Origin: Protea cynaroides
Taxonomy: Eukaryota > Streptophyta > Magnoliopsida > Proteales > Proteaceae
Direction of reading: 5' to 3'
Length of the DNA stretch: 64,000 nucleotides
NCBI GenBank assembly: GCA_028583415.1
Contig: CM053266.1
Coordinates: 87,178,149-87,242,148 of the forward strand
Part shown: piece after piece, positions 32,550 through 46,200 of the stretch
Position numbering within the stretch: position 1 is the first letter of the stretch
Layout of the letters: every line of letters begins with the position of its first letter
Translations under genes and position numbers: made by a program
The notes under the pieces: model-generated
What the model saw: only the letters and a program-made list of their open reading frames with translations
Told to the model about the DNA's origin: nothing
Database searches by the model: none

Positions 32550-33449
32550 TTCCTACTAGCAACTGTGGTGGTGTTTGAAAAGTCAAGGAAATATGTGAGA
32601 TAGGTACAATATTAGATAATCTCATGTTAGTCTCACAATAAACGAAGCAAATTTCAATTTTTTAGGGTCATTCAAACAAAACTGTGCATTTCCAATCGTA
32701 TGGTCAATAGGTGTGGTCGCACTATATGAGACCACAAGGTTGCGACCACACAAACCCTAGTAGCTTACCGAGAGCCTGTGGTCTATCATGTGGTCGTAGG
32801 TGTGGTCGCACTTTTGGTCGAATTCTACGACCACAGGACCCTAAATCAAGGTTTTAAACCTGATTTCGAGCCATTTAATCTTATTCTTCCTTTGTCTTTT
32901 ATTGTTCACAACTCATCTTGCCTCTATTGAGTTGCTACAGTATTGACCACTCACCTTGAGTGAAATTTTCTCGATCAACCACCAAATTCTCTATCACCAT
33001 GGTACGCTCTTCATTCCCATTGCTCTCTTTGTTGGTTCATTCTAGGTTTTCATCACCTATTTTGATCTTTACCAATCTAAATTTTATTTAACAGTAAAAA
33101 AATCAATTTTTATTGGTGAACCTTGCTATTGGGCACCTAACGGATGAAAGCTCTAAAGAAAATTTGGGTTTCATCTATCGATTTGGTTAAGTGATGGAAA
33201 ATCTATCTTTTGACCTAGAAATTGGGGATTTTTTCCAATTTCCAAAATTTCTTCAAATTTATTTAATTAGTAGCAAATTTTCATTTGATTGATCATTGTA
33301 TGATGGCTTGTGACTTATATAAGTTCCTTTAGTCCAAGCATTTGGGCGAAAACAAGGCTTTTAGCCAAATCATGCCGTTATAATGCCAAAATTTTGAAAT
33401 TCTTTATATCTGACAAGTTGCCTGTTGGTTTAAGCTCCTTGCAGGTAAC
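32550..33449. promoter_or_regulatory. Divergent spacer between gag and the extra gene of element B
   Basis: The 900-bp spacer separates the two start codons. At 32697-32840 it holds GTGTGGTCGCAC, TTGCGACCACAC, TGTGGTCGTAG and GGTGTGGTCGCAC, the same inverted words as in the LTRs. A pyrimidine-rich stretch and TTGCAG lie just before the extra gene's ATG. Promoter activity is inferred. Confidence 0.5.
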
Positions 33450-34654
33450 ATGGTTCGTACCAAGGTTCCCAGAGTTCATGACCCCCATCGGTTCAGGTCC
33501 ATCGCAGCTAAGGTATAGTATCCCTGGTATCACCGTAAAAAGGTAGAAAGGGGTCGATGTGTCAACTTGGCCAGTCTAGCCCTATTTGATGTGGAGAGGG
33601 CGTTTGGTGATATGGGCTGGCTTTCTGTGATTTTATACGAGGGTTGCATCCGTCCAGAGTTGGTAAAGTAGTTTTACTATAATTTACAGGTGGAGGGTGA
33701 TCCAGAGGATGTGGGTAGGGGTGGGGAGCTTTTGATCACCAACTTAGTAAAAGGTGCACCTATCTCATTTAACTGTTAGGAGATGGCTGACCTCTTGGGC
33801 ATTTCTTACGATGGTCTATTGTTTTACTGCTCACCAAAGGAGCCTCAATTCTTATCAGTGAAAACATGTGTAGAGTGTGCAATCGGCTTCTCTGTGATGA
33901 TCGTTGGCAGATAAAGGCAGTCAACCTATGTCCAGAGCCTTGGGTGTACTGCAAAATCATCCAGCACAACCTGATTCCCCAGAGTGGTCACTATGAGAAG
34001 GTTTCATATGACCCAATATATTCTCTACTATATCTGCACCAGATAGTCGGTCTACCTTCCTTATATCATCATTAGGACCATGCACCGAGCCACGATGCTT
34101 GGCCTGAAGGGTAACCTACCCTATGGGAGTTTGATCAGCACCTTATTCTCTCACCTACAGGTGGACTTAATGGATAAGAGGATTTGTGATGACACCTTTT
34201 CAGCTGACCTCGACTGGGAGGCCATCTGTAGGATGGGGATGGGAGATGTGTAGGTCAGTGATGAGGAGAGAAAAGCTATGGTGCATCCTCTTACTCCAGT
34301 AGCGGCAGGAGATGCGGAGGTGACAGCAGCAGACGCATCAGAGAGTGATGATGACAAGGGGATGATGACCGGATGTACATGGACATAGATGCCATCCCTC
34401 CTTCATCACCGCAGCATTCTATAGGAGCTAGTCTTTCTTAGACTTCTCACTCAGCTGGCCCTTCGGGCCTTCTACCAGATGATATGATGGCACTAATATG
34501 TGAGATTCACGATGCCTAGCGCCCGACTGATGGGCGAGTGATGAGTCTCGCCGAGAGTCTCCGAGCGACCCAGGCACAGGTAGCTTGGCTCATGAGGGTG
34601 TATGCCGAGGACCGTGGTCTAGACCAAGAGGCTCCTCCTCCCCAAGTACCCTGA
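33450..34654 (+). pseudogene. Extra gene of element B, antisense to gag (PF20167-like)
   Basis: The plus-strand ATG at 33450 starts MVRTKVPRVHD, matching MARTKVPRVYD of the element A copy. Blocks shared with element A include RCVNLASLAL, YYNLQVEGD, KEPQFLSV, PEPWVYCKIIQHNLIPQSGH and LPYIIIRTMHRATM, then the acidic linker and the end RVYAED. The frame ends at TGA 34652-34654. It has several stops and frameshifts (for example near 33670, 33778, 33890 and 34350). Many of its lesions are at different places from those of element A. It does not overlap gag and lies between gag and the PBS. Function is unknown. Confidence 0.72.
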
Positions 34655-34935
34655 TATGTTATATTTTTCTTTTTATTTATATAACAGAGTAACTGTCCGA
34701 ACTGTGGACCGTACTTTGGCTCTTGATGTACATTTGTTATTTTAACTTCGGATTTATATATAGATATATCCATATTGTTTCTCATTTACATATGTGCATT
34801 ATTTTCTTTCTTAAGTTATGTCTCAAAAAACACAAGTGCTTATGGTATGTTTGTATTATAATTTTTTTTAATTTATCCTAACTCAGTTCATGACTCTCGT
34901 GGAAATATTTTGGTTTAATAGAGCAGAGCCTGAGA

Positions 34936-34947
34936 GCTCTGTTACCA
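34936..34947 (-). promoter_or_regulatory. Element B primer-binding site (tRNA-iMet, one mismatch)
   Basis: The minus strand reads TGGTAACAGAGC, one base away from the canonical TGGTATCAGAGC, three bases inside the 5' LTR. Confidence 0.9.
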
Positions 34948-34950
34948 AGT

Positions 34951-37270
34951 TGTCACACCCCAATTCTGGACTAACCAGTGGTATGATGAACCGTCATGGG
35001 AACCAATGGTTCAAACTAGGATCTCGTATAGGCCATGCCCATCCGGTTAAACCAAGTACATTCCACAATAATAATCAGAGTAAATAACAATAATGGAAAT
35101 CTTTATTAATAATGAACTGAGTAGCTAATAGTGATAATAAATAATTAAATCTAATTATTCTCAATGACTCAAGACATAAAGTAAAATAATCAATTACATG
35201 TTCTAGTACTCAAGAATAACTAAACTAATAAAAAACACATTGATTGCACTCGCATGATGGGTCATGCGTTTCCTCCATCAGTTCTCCATCCACATCTGCT
35301 ACGTATCCATATGTCGGTGCATTCATATAATCTTCTACGGTTAAACTTGCATCAACAACTAAACATATTCGACGTTGAAAGGGTGAGCACACATCACAGC
35401 TCAGTCAGCAAACAAAACAATACACAACCATATGCATGCATTCAATTCATAACTTTGGTCTGGTTTTATGTTCCAATGTGTTATAGAAAGGATTGGCAGC
35501 CACCGCACCTCTATACACTGGTGTGTAAGACCACCCAATAGATCAAACACCATTATTGTCCACATCTACCCTACCATGGCATAGAGATAGAGCTAAAGTG
35601 TCCCAATCACACACCGCTAATACTTCCTCTGATGCTCTACCCATACCAATACGTAAGCCCCTATTGGCGAGGGCTTACAAAATGGGCTTACAACTAACCA
35701 ATCCTAATGCCATCCAATGTATCCAAATCCTCACCCCAGCATCCCTCAATACGTCCATAGAGATAGAGCTAAGGCTCATCTGTAGAGTCAAAGACCACAT
35801 GGTTCGAGATCACCTCCCTTGATGCCCTACAATGTAATAGTTTCGCTAAGGTAATGGCGATACGATGATGTCAGTGGGCAAGACTTGAGTAGAGATAGAA
35901 CTAGAGTCTAGTAACCAGGCTGAACCACAATCCCATGTCCTCCCCCTGATACTCTACTCTCATCCAGCACACTAACCATACACACAATCACATGCCTATT
36001 CCTAGTACCATCATCATCATGTTATAAATAGATAGAAATAAATATGCATGAACAGAATAGCAGTAATATTGGATGACATGTGAGATACACATTACAAGCA
36101 TACAAACATAGAAACATTCATTTCATTGGATAAATAAAGTAAGACAGTTTGTTATTATCCAATTAGTTTAGGTCTTGTTCCCTCACCTTTGATTGATGTT
36201 TGTTCCTTTTTAAAGCTTTGGAAGTCACTTTGAATTCATGGGGAACCTAAACAATTAATGTATTCATGTTTACTAACTTACTGTAGTCAGAAACCTAATC
36301 TGAAGCCAAACAGGCTTTCTGAAACTGTGTGGTCGCAAGTGTGGCTGCACCTGCGGTCTTAATATTTGCGACCACAGGGTGCGTGGTCGATATGTGTGGT
36401 CGCATATCATGCGACCACACATGCGACCATACCTTCTCTGGGATCTTTCTGAGAGCGTGTGGTCGATCATGTGATCCCCGTATGGTCGACTCTAGCTGCG
36501 GCCACACAAAGGTTTGGTCAACTTTTATCTTTAGTCCAACCCCTTCATGATTCGATTCCTTGGTTTATCATTAGGGTCCTTCCTATGATCGATCTATGGC
36601 ATTATATTCATAATTTTTGCAAACTTATTGGTCCTAACTTATTTCCTATGGTTTCTTCTGAAATTTGCTCATAGAGTCACATGGTTGAGATCCTACTTTG
36701 ATTCAACACCTCAATTACAATAGAAGATCCTATTCTAGGTTTTCTACTGCTACAAGGAAAGGTTCCATACCTTAAGTTGGTAGAGAACTAGAACCTTCTC
36801 TGCAACTCTTCCTCCTAGCCTTCTTCTTCAAATCTCCTTCTCTCTCTCTCTCTTTCAATTTGGGTTTTAAAAGAGTGGGAGAGGCTATGGGACATCCTAT
36901 ATATAGAGAGAAACTCTCCATATAGAGTCCCACTTTAATCAGGAAAGAGATCCCTTACTTTAGGAAAGTTTCCAAAACTCGGAGTCGGTCTCATCATCGG
37001 GTGGTCGCACGTGTGGTCGCAGAATCCATTGACCACATGTCCTCAAATATGTGACCAGACGTTAGATTTTCGAGTGGTCTCATTTTCCTTAGGTGTGGTC
37101 AACCATACTAGCTCAGGTATGCCACCACACACTCCAAATTGGTTAATTTTGGGTCGATTTATGTACCCAGCCTTGTGGTTCCTTCACGCACTTGGTCCGC
37201 TCTATCGGACCATGATAGGAGGACCTGACACGATATGGTAAGATCGGGTTAGTAGAGTGTGGGTCTTACA
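34951..37270 (-). repeat. Element B 5' LTR (2320 bp)
   Basis: In plus-strand order it runs from TGTCACACCCC to GGGTCTTACA. It contains the inverted small reading frame (about 35254-35541), the AGAGATAGAGCTA repeats, GTGGTCG/CGACCAC clusters at 36325-36510 and 37000-37130, and a minus-strand TATA box at about 36897-36908. TSD TCTCA follows. Confidence 0.94.
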
Positions 37271-37275
37271 TCTCA
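37271..37275. repeat. Target-site duplication of element B (right copy, TCTCA)
   Basis: This is the partner of 12218-12222; it directly follows the LTR terminus. Confidence 0.95.
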
Positions 37276-37665
37276 GCAAAGAGAACTTTATTTTTGTTAT
37301 GAATCAAATTTAATTAATTCTCATTCAAATAATTAGTGGATAGATTCTAAATCAACAATTCATGTGGCTAATACTTTGCAAGGCTTTCCGTAGATAAGAC
37401 TTTCGAAAGAAATTGAGAAACACATCCATTCAAGATACTGAATGAAATCTCAAGTGGAAACTGTATGTGTCTATAAATTGATATTGCAATTTGGATATTG
37501 TTGGATTTAGGAGAAATCTTTTAGGTTCCATCTTTTGCAAAGAATCTGATCTCTGTTTTCAAATAACACCTTTGGATTATGTGTTTAATTTTTTTAGTAA
37601 GGAATTAAAGACTTTTAAGAATGATTTAATCATTGATTCAGGTTCTTTGGTTGATGGTTTATTTC
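37276..37665 (+). pseudogene. Ty1/copia relic, continuation after element B
   Basis: In the plus-strand frames there is a decayed stretch including IDSKSTIHVANTLQGF (about 37340-37390). This resembles the copia protease region (DSG..HV.N..) and the following pre-integrase domain. It follows the gag fragment at 11809-12222 in the same orientation, but with internal deletion and many stops. It ends where LTR E begins at 37666. Confidence 0.55.
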
Positions 37666-39270
37666 TGTGAGACCTGCACCTAGAATCTCTTACTAACCCG
37701 GATTCCTCCTGTGCCATATCTCAACACATCGACTGATGGTGCACCTAATGTGGACCTGATGATGGTATCCGAGCCATAGGTAAGTCTTTACTATGTATAT
37801 TTTATAGGATAAGGTGTCCTAGTAGACCTTAGGTGGAATGGGTGTGCATCCCAAAGCATTCGAGCCAAATAACTAGCCAATAAGCTATACTTTGGCCCAA
37901 TCGGATGACCAACCAAATGAATAATCGGATGGTTGGCACCAATCAATTGAACACAAATTAGTCATGCTCTCTCTCCACAATTTCTATAAAAGGAGGCCTC
38001 AAGCCTCTTTATTTCCTTCTTGGAACCGGGAGAGTGAAAGTGGGAGAAAGAATAGTGGAAGAAGAGCTCAAGAGAATAATCTCAAGCCCTAGTCTCTTTC
38101 TTTTGGAGGTAAGCCCATGAAACTTCCTCCATTTCCTTCTTCCTTACTGTTTAGTGTGGGAACCTTGGTGGTTGAACACCATTAATGGTAGTCACCATTA
38201 ATAACCTAGAAAACTTAGGTTTGGTGCACTTATTCCATCAATGGAGTTAAAGGGAGTTCTAAAGACTCCTTTGAGTCACATTAATGGTGGGAATAAGCTT
38301 CCCACCAACTAATATGGGAGCATCGAAGTGGGAACCAAATTCCCAAGCTTGGAGACCAAAGCTCGGAGGCATAACTGGAGGCCTGTTATGTCCATTCCTC
38401 CGGGTAAGTTTAGACCATGGCTTCACCAAGGCAAATGCCTTAGCTTATGACCAATTAACCAATCAGAGGTCCCAGAGGCACGATCCTCTGATTATCCTCC
38501 TAGTTATCCAACTAGTTACTCGGTGGGTCCGATTGACCTGGACCCTCCGTTTAGGCCTAATACTAAGGGGAGGTAGTGCCGGATGATAGACCACCCGACA
38601 AAGCCTCCGAAAGACCTACTGAAACCCCAGGAGTGTATGATAGTATAGGAGCTGGATGACCTACCGGATGCTTGACCATCTGCTCATCCCTCTAGTTCTG
38701 TCTACTTAAAAAATACTCTAAGTGTTAACCAGATGACTATACTAGAAGAACCATCAATCGGTTTCATCTTCCAGCTCAGTTTGTTTTGACTATTATGCCT
38801 AGTAATGAATGAGAAGGCCTATAGTTGGGTTCCCTACTTACCTTGGGACCCATGTATGGACATGTAAGGCTTGTCCATGTTAATTAAAAGCTATACATTG
38901 AAACCTTATATGCTTAAATAGGTATTGGACAATCGTAAAGTAGAAGCTCTCTACCAAAAGCTTCGTATTATTGCTGCACTTCTTGTGCAATCAGGTGAGG
39001 GGTCTAGTCCATAAACTTAGGGCATTCTTAATAACATGTCTAAGGTTGTATTTATTGATATGTTTCATTATTGCTATCTATGAGCATGCATTGCATTATA
39101 ACAACTATGAATGTATGTTTGTTGATTGGGCATGATGGACGTGTGGCATGTGAGAGCACAATACACGGGCCATGTTATTGGTGCTAGGCTCTAGTGGGGG
39201 CACGATGATCCATTGGAGTAGAGCTGGGATTCTTCGTTAAGGCATAGCCTTCTTTATATGTGTATGTATA

Positions 39271-39412
39271 ACCATGTATGATGGTTCGTATGACACCTTG
39301 GAGTGCTGGCACACTGATTGTGTTGGATTGTAAGTGGATTAACCATGTATGATGGCTCATGTGATGCATTAGAGTACTGGTACAAGGATCATGTTGGATT
39401 GGTAGGCCCACC
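39271..39412 (+). repeat. 71-bp direct repeat in LTR E
   Basis: ACCATGTATGATGGTTCGTATG at 39271 recurs as ACCATGTATGATGGCTCATGTG at 39342, with matching GTGTTGGATTG-type ends. Confidence 0.8.
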
Positions 39413-39504
39413 AGTGGGAGACACCGTGATCTGTGGGAGTGGAGCTGGGGTTTTCTATTGGTGGGTGTCATGATGGTTATGTTAACATGCTAGTGGAGGT
39501 ACGG

Positions 39505-41771
39505 TGTAAGACCCGTATCGAACTAATCCGGTCTTACCACCTTGAACCAGGTCTACCCATCATGGTCGAGCCAAATGGATCAAGTGCGTGAGGGAGATCA
39601 CGATCCCAAGTATTAAACTAACCCAAAAATAATAAAATAAGGGGGAGGGTCGCATACCCAGCAAGGCAGGGTCGGACCCCCCAATACAAAAGTCAGACCC
39701 TGAGTTTTTAACCGGGGGTCGGACATTTTAGAACCAGGGGTCGACAGGATCTCCGACCCCCTCATCGACCCCCAGTCTGCCGACAGAAACCGTGAATTGG
39801 GAAATTTCCAAATTTCAATGGGATTCTTTTCTAATCTCAATGGGACTTATTTTGGGAGTTTCTACTTTATAAATAGGACGTCCCTAAGCCTCTTTTACTC
39901 CTTTTAGAACCCTAATTGGATTGAAAGAAAGAGAAGAGAAAGAGAAGAGAAGAGAAGGAAAAGTGGAGAAGAAGATCAAAGAGAAGGTTTCAGAGAAACA
40001 AGCCTAATTCTCAGGTATGGATATTATCTCCATGTAATTCTACAAACCTTAGAATAGGTAGTAAAGAGGATATGATCTAGAAGAAACCCAAATCATTCAT
40101 CCATGGTTAGGTTTTCTTGGAAAACCATGGGGGAGATCATAAAAACCATATAGGTGAATGAACTACGGTTCTAGACCATAGAACATGTGTGGAATGGATT
40201 GTAGAAGAAAGCCATAGGACCCCAAACACGAAGAATGGACTGTAGGATGAGAATTTTGACTAAACCCATAGGGGGTCACATGGGGTGTCGATGGCCAATC
40301 GACCCTACCAGACCCTAACAATCGACCCCCAGTGTTCGGGAAGTCCAGAATCTGGGTGGTAGCACCCAGGGTCGATGGAACCTCTAACCCTGGCATTGAC
40401 CCCCAGTTAACAACATGCTTTTTAAATCAGAATTAATTCTAATTAAATTCTATCGACTTGATTAGGTCTTCTAGTGAGATAATAGTAATATTTTACTTGA
40501 TTCTTAAAGCTTGAAAGAGGATTTACAATCAAGCAAAGGTGAGGGAACAAGACCTAAACCAATTGGTTAATAATAAACTATTTTATTCTTGAGTCCAATG
40601 CCATGATTGATTCCATGCGTGTATGCTTGTTATGTACATTCAACATGTCATCTAATATTTCTATTGTTACTGTTCTTGCATATTTAAATTATTGTTTATA
40701 ACATGATGATGATGATGATGATAGGAGTAGGCATGTAGATGTATGTGTGTGGTTGGTGTGGTTGATGCGAGCGAGTATCAGGGGGGGTGTCATAGGCCAG
40801 CCTCAACACTCTAGCTCTATCTCTAACTCAAGTCTTGTCCACTGACATCGTCGTGTCGCCATTACCTTAGCAGAACTATTACATCGTATTGTATGAGGGG
40901 AGGTGGTCTCGGACCGTGTAGTCTCTGACTCTACCGGGGGACCTTAGCCCTATCTCTATGGACGTATTGAGGGATGCTAGGGTGAGGCCTTGGATGTACT
41001 GATTGGCATTAGGATTGGTTAGTTGCGAGCCCAGTTTACGAGCCCTCGCCAGCAGTGGCTTACGTGTTGGTATGGGCAACTGGTACAGCAATAAACGTAA
41101 CCTTTGCGTGTACATTGTCCATGATGGGTGCATGTGGGACGACAATAAATGTTACCTTTGGGCAGCTTCACACACTCGTGTATAGAGGTGCAACATCAAT
41201 AAACGTAACCTTTGGCCACCTATCCTTTCTGTAGCACATTGCAAACTTATTTACCAGACCAAAGATATGAATTGAATGTATGCATATGATTGTTGCATTG
41301 TTTTGTTTACTCACTGAGCCATGATGTGTGCTCACCCTCCCGACATCGAATATTTTTAGTTGATGATGCAGGTACCACTGTTGAAGATTATATCAATGCT
41401 CCAGTGTACGCGCGTGTTGCTGCAATGGAAGCTGAAGACTTAGTGGATACGCATGACTCCTCATGCGAGTGCAACTCATGCGTATTCGATTAGATTTTAT
41501 TTGAATTTATAAAGGGATGTAATTGATATTATATTTATTTATGTCTCAGTTGATACAACAATAATTTGATATTTAATTATGATTATTACAGTTAGATTTC
41601 TCAGTTCATTTACTATAAAACTTTCGCTATTGTGTATTTATTCTGATTATGGTTGTGAATGTGTATGGTTTTATTTTTAATGGACATAGCCTATTAGAGA
41701 TCATGGTTGAACCATTGGTTTGTTAGCGGTTCATCACACTGTTCTGAATGGTGCAGAATTAGGGTGTGACA
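39505..41771 (+). mobile_element. Solo LTR (2267 bp), GGGGGTCGGA subfamily
   Basis: It runs from TGTAAGACCC to AGGGTGTGACA, flanked by TACGG (39500-39504) and CACGG (41772-41776), a 5-bp TSD with one mismatch. It has the family layout: TATA box TTTATAAATAGG at 39866-39877, GA-rich leader, TTAGCTCTATCT repeats, palindrome region and small reading frame (41290-41493). Its inverted motifs read GGGGGTCGGA/TCCGACCCCC and GGGTCGATGG instead of GTGTGGTCG. The phrase CAATAAACGTAACCTTTG occurs three times (41090-41215). It probably arose by LTR-LTR recombination. Confidence 0.93.
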
Positions 41772-42023
41772 CACGGTGATCCATGGGAGTGGTGATTCGA
41801 GGATTTCTGTTGGCGGGCAGCCATAATGAAATGAATGCACATAATAGACATAGGTGGTGCCATTCTCTGTTTCCTACGCCCTTCCAGTTGGGGTCAAGAT
41901 ACTGGCATAACTACGCACTTCCAAAGGTTGGGTGACTCTAAGAGGAATTAGTGAGGTATGGGTGTATGGTAGCTGGCGTATGAGGAGTTTATGATGGGAG
42001 GTGATGAGCTCTGGAAGGATTGG

Positions 42024-43002
42024 TGTCACACTTCTGGACTAACCAGAATAGTGTGATGAATCGTCAATAAACCAACGGTTCAACCAGGATCTCGTTTAGG
42101 TAGTACCCACCATATCAAATCACACACACATAATCACATGTATATTCCTATCATCATCAACCAACATGGTAGCAAATAGACAGAAGTAAATATGCATGAG
42201 CAGTAATAATAGTAATATTGGATGACATGTGAGATGCACATTACAAGCATATAAGCATAGAATCAATCATGGCATTAATAAAATAACAGTTTATTATTAT
42301 CCAATTAATTTAAGTCTTGTTGCCTCACCTGTTAGCAAAGCTCGATCTCCTTCCAAGCCTTATAACTCTCTTTGAATCAATTAAGTAACCTAAAAGTTAA
42401 ATGAATTTAAGTTAAAATTCATGTGTAACATGTTACAGTAGTTAAAAATCAAAACAGATCACTGATAGGTGACTGATTGGTCCTATAGTATCATGTTGTT
42501 TTGACCTTACCATGTATTGTCGATACCGTTCGGTCGCACTATATGCAACCATACACCTGCGACCATATGGTTCCTGGATTCTTCCCGAATGGCTATGGTT
42601 GATACTCTAGTCGTGTTATGGTCGACCATAGCTGCGACCATACGAGTATAATGTGGTCTCTTGCTTTTAATATGAATTCCTCTTCTAAGCTTATTAATAG
42701 GGTCCTCCCTGGTGATCATTCTAAGGCCAAAAATCTTAGTTTTACCATGTTAATTGCTCTAACCCATTCTACATGATCTCCTCTTGAGGTTTGCTCAGAG
42801 AATCCCATAACTGAATCCTTACATTGGGTTTGGTATTACAATTACACTAGAATTTCCTACTCTTGATGTTCTAAGGCTACAGAGACAAGGTTCATACCTT
42901 ACTTGTTACAGAGAGTCTGTAGAACTTTTCTCTCAGCCTTCTCCTTAGTTTTCTCTCCTTCTCCTTCTCTTAAACCGGGTCCTTCTTTTACTTTCTCTTA
43001 TT
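42024..43002 (-). repeat. Element C 3' LTR, internally deleted and truncated
   Basis: It starts TGTCACAC at 42024. About 1 kb is missing at a CACACACA microhomology near 42120. It ends inside the CT-rich leader near 43002, joined directly to internal sequence. Its motifs are of the TATGGTCGACCATA type. Confidence 0.8.
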
Positions 43003-43255
43003 TATACTACAGAGTAATTGTCCGGGTTGTGGACCGTACTTTGGTTCGGATATACAATTTTCTCATTTTTTTGCAAGTTTTGGCATATATATATAATTTG
43101 TTTCTCCTTTAGTTATGTGCATTATTCTCTTTCTTAGTTTATGTCTCAAACAACACAAGTACTTATGGTGTGTTTGTATTACAGTTTTTAATCTATCCTA
43201 ACTCAGTTCATGACTCACGTGGAAGTAGTTAGGTCAATGGGTAGAACTTGAGAGA

Positions 43256-43267
43256 GCTTTGATACCA
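43256..43267 (-). promoter_or_regulatory. Element C primer-binding site
   Basis: The minus strand reads TGGTATCAAAGC, one mismatch from the tRNA-iMet PBS, three bases from the LTR at 43271. Confidence 0.85.
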
Positions 43268-43270
43268 AGT

Positions 43271-46200
43271 TGTCACACCCCAATTCTGGACTAACCAGAA
43301 TAGTGTGATGAATTGTTAACAAACCAACAGTTCAACCAGGATCTCGTTTAGGTAATACTCACTATATCAAACCATACACATATTCCACGGTAATAATCAA
43401 AGATAATAAACAAATAAGCGAAAGACTTTATAATTAATGAACTGAGTATCTAACAATGATAAATAAATATTGAATCCAGTTATCTCTAATTAACTCAAAA
43501 CATAAAATCAAATAATCAATTACATGTCCGTTAATCAAAATATAACTAAACTAATAAAAGATGCATTGATTGCACTCGCATGAAGGATCATGTGCATTTT
43601 CAACAGCTTCTACGTCCATAAATGCCATGTATCCATATGACGGTGCATTTACATAATCCTCGACAGTGGTACCTGCATCATCAACTAAAAATATTCGACG
43701 TCAAAAGGGTGAGCACACATCACGGCTCAGTGAGCAAAATAAAAGAATGCAACAAACATATGCATGCATTCAATTCATATCTTTGGTCTAGTTTTTAAGT
43801 TTGCAATGTGCTATAGAAAGGTTTGGCGGCCACCGCACCTCTATACACGGGTGTGTAAGCCCACCCAATGGATCAAACACCATTGTCGTCCACATCCACC
43901 GTACCATGGAATAGAGATAGAGCTATAGTTCTGGGTCACACACCGCTAACACTTCCCCTGATGCCCTACCTATACCAATACGTAAGCCCCTATTGGCGAG
44001 GGCTTGCAAACTGAGCTCGCAACTAACCAATCCTAAATGTCATCGAGTATATCCAAGGCCTCACCCTAGCATCCCTCAATATGTACATAGAGATAGAATT
44101 AAGGACTCCCGACAGAGTCAAAGACCACATGGTCTGAGACCACCTCCCCTGATGTCCTACGACATAATAGTTCTGCTAAGGTAATGGCAATACGGCAATG
44201 TCAATGGGTAAAACTTGAGTAGAGATAAAGCTAGAGTTTGGTGACCAGGTCAGAGACCACAATGCCAAGCCCTCCCCCTGATGGGCCACTCGCATCTAAT
44301 TCATTAACCACACATACACAATCACATGTCTATTCCTATCATCATCAATCAACATGGTAGCAAATAGACATAAGTAAATATACATGAGCAGTAATAACAG
44401 TAATATTGAATGACATGTGAGATACACATTATAAGCATACAAGTATAGAATCAATCATGGCATTGGACTCAATAAAATAATAGTTTATTATTATCCAATT
44501 AATTTAGGTCTTGTTCCCTCACTTGTTAGCAAAGCTTGATCTCCTTCCAAGCCTTATAACTCTCTTTGAATCAATTTAATAACCTAAAAATTATATGAAT
44601 TTAAGTTAGACTTCATGTGTAACATGTTACAGTAGTTAGAAATCGAAACAGATCACTGATAGGTGACTGATTGGTCCTATGATATCATGCTACCATACAC
44701 CTGCGACCATACACCTACGGCCATACGGTTCCTAGATTTTTCCCGAATGCCTATGGTCGATACTCTGGTCCTGCTATGATCAACCGTATCTATAACCATA
44801 CGAGTGTAATGTGGTCTCTTGCTTTCAATATGAATTCCTCTTCTAAGCTTATCAACGGGGTCCTCCCTAGTGATCATTCTAAGGCCAAAACTCTTAGTTT
44901 TACCATGTTAATTGCTCTAACCCATTCTCCATGATCTCCTTTTGAGGTTTGCTCAGAGAATCCCATAACTGAATCCTTACATTGGGTTTGGTATTACAAT
45001 TACACTAGAATTTCCTACTCTTGATGTCCTAAGGCTATAGAGACAAGGTTCATACCTTACTTGTTACAAAGAGTCTGTAGAACTCTTCTCTCAGCCTTCT
45101 CCTTAGTTTTCTCTCCTTCTCCTTCTCTTCCTTCTCTTTCTTCTCTTCCTCTTGGGTTTGATAGTGTTCTAAAAGAGTGAAAAAGGATTGAAGAACGTCC
45201 TTTATATAGAGAGAAACTCTCCATATAAGGTTCTCCAACAATAGGAAAGAGATCCTCCTTTTATTTTGAAAGTTTCCAAACTCGGAGTTTAGTTTGGGGT
45301 TGTAAGGTCGGATGGTACGGTCACAGAATCCGTCGACCATAAGCTCAAAAGCATCGATCGTACGCTTCAAAATCAGTGGTCTTTATTTGCCATAGTATGA
45401 TCTACCTGGTCACATCCCAATTCTGGTCTAATCAGAATGGTGTGATGAACCGCCAATAAACTAATGGTTTACCCAGGATCTCATATAGGTCGTACCCACC
45501 ATATCAAACCAAACACACATTCCACATTAATAATCAGAGGTAATAAACAAATAAGCAAAAGTCTTACAGATGTATGAACTAAGAGTCTAACAGTGATAAA
45601 TAAGTATTTAATCCAATTATCTCCAAACCAAAAGACATAAAAATAAATAATCAATTACATATCTGATGTTCAAATTATAACTAAACTTAAGCAAAAACAC
45701 ATTGGTTGTACTCGCATGATGAATCATGTGCATCTTCTTTAGCTTTTACGTCCATCGCAGCAACGTGTCCATACATCGGCGCATTCATATATTCTTCAAT
45801 GGTAGGACCTACATCATCAATTAAAAATATTCAACGTCGAAAGGGTGAGTACACATCATGGCTCAGTGAGCAAACAAAACAATACAACAAACATATGCAT
45901 GCATTCAATTCATATCTTTGGTCTGGTTTATAAGTTTGCAATATGCTATAGAAAGGTTTGGTGATCGCCACACCTCTATACACGAGTGTGTGAATCCGCC
46001 CAATGGTCAAACACCATTGTCGTCCCACATGCACCTACCATGGAATAGAGATAGAACTAAAGTGTCCGGATCAAACACCACCAACACTTCCCCTGATGCC
46101 CTATCCATACCAACACGTAAGCCCTTATTGGCGAGGGCTTGCAAACAAGGCTCACAACTAACCAATCCTAATGCCAAACAGTATATCCAAGGCCTCACCC

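Larger units (their letters stand above)
12223..37270 (-). mobile_element. Element B: Tekay/Del-like Ty3/gypsy chromovirus, minus strand, split by element A
   Basis: The element is bounded by TSD TCTCA and inserted in a copia relic. On the minus strand it reads: 5' LTR (37270-34951), PBS (34947-34936), an extra gene on the opposite strand (33450-34654, plus), gag (32549 down), protease-RT-RNase H-integrase-chromodomain pol to 27682, PPT (27650-27635) and 3' LTR (27634 to 12223). The 3' LTR is split by element A at 13216/26228. Each gene has stops and frameshifts, so the copy is non-autonomous now. Confidence 0.93.
37666..42023 (+). repeat. LTR E, a divergent Tekay-like LTR, split by a solo LTR
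   Basis: It starts TGTGAGACCTGCACC at 37666. It has a TATA box (TATAAA at about 37985) with a purine-rich leader, and it ends undefined at 42023 where element C begins. Its two parts are 37666-39504 and 41772-42023. It parallels the other LTRs in layout (AGGTGAGGGGTCTAGTCC, then GCATGATGG). A ~71-bp direct repeat lies at 39271-39412. The frame at 38284-38586 is open but unrecognised. Only one end is visible, so solo LTR or truncated element is undecided. Confidence 0.6.

Noticed and set aside
38284..38586. 100-codon frame in LTR E
   Set aside because: No recognisable domain and it lies in LTR leader sequence; left unannotated as a gene.
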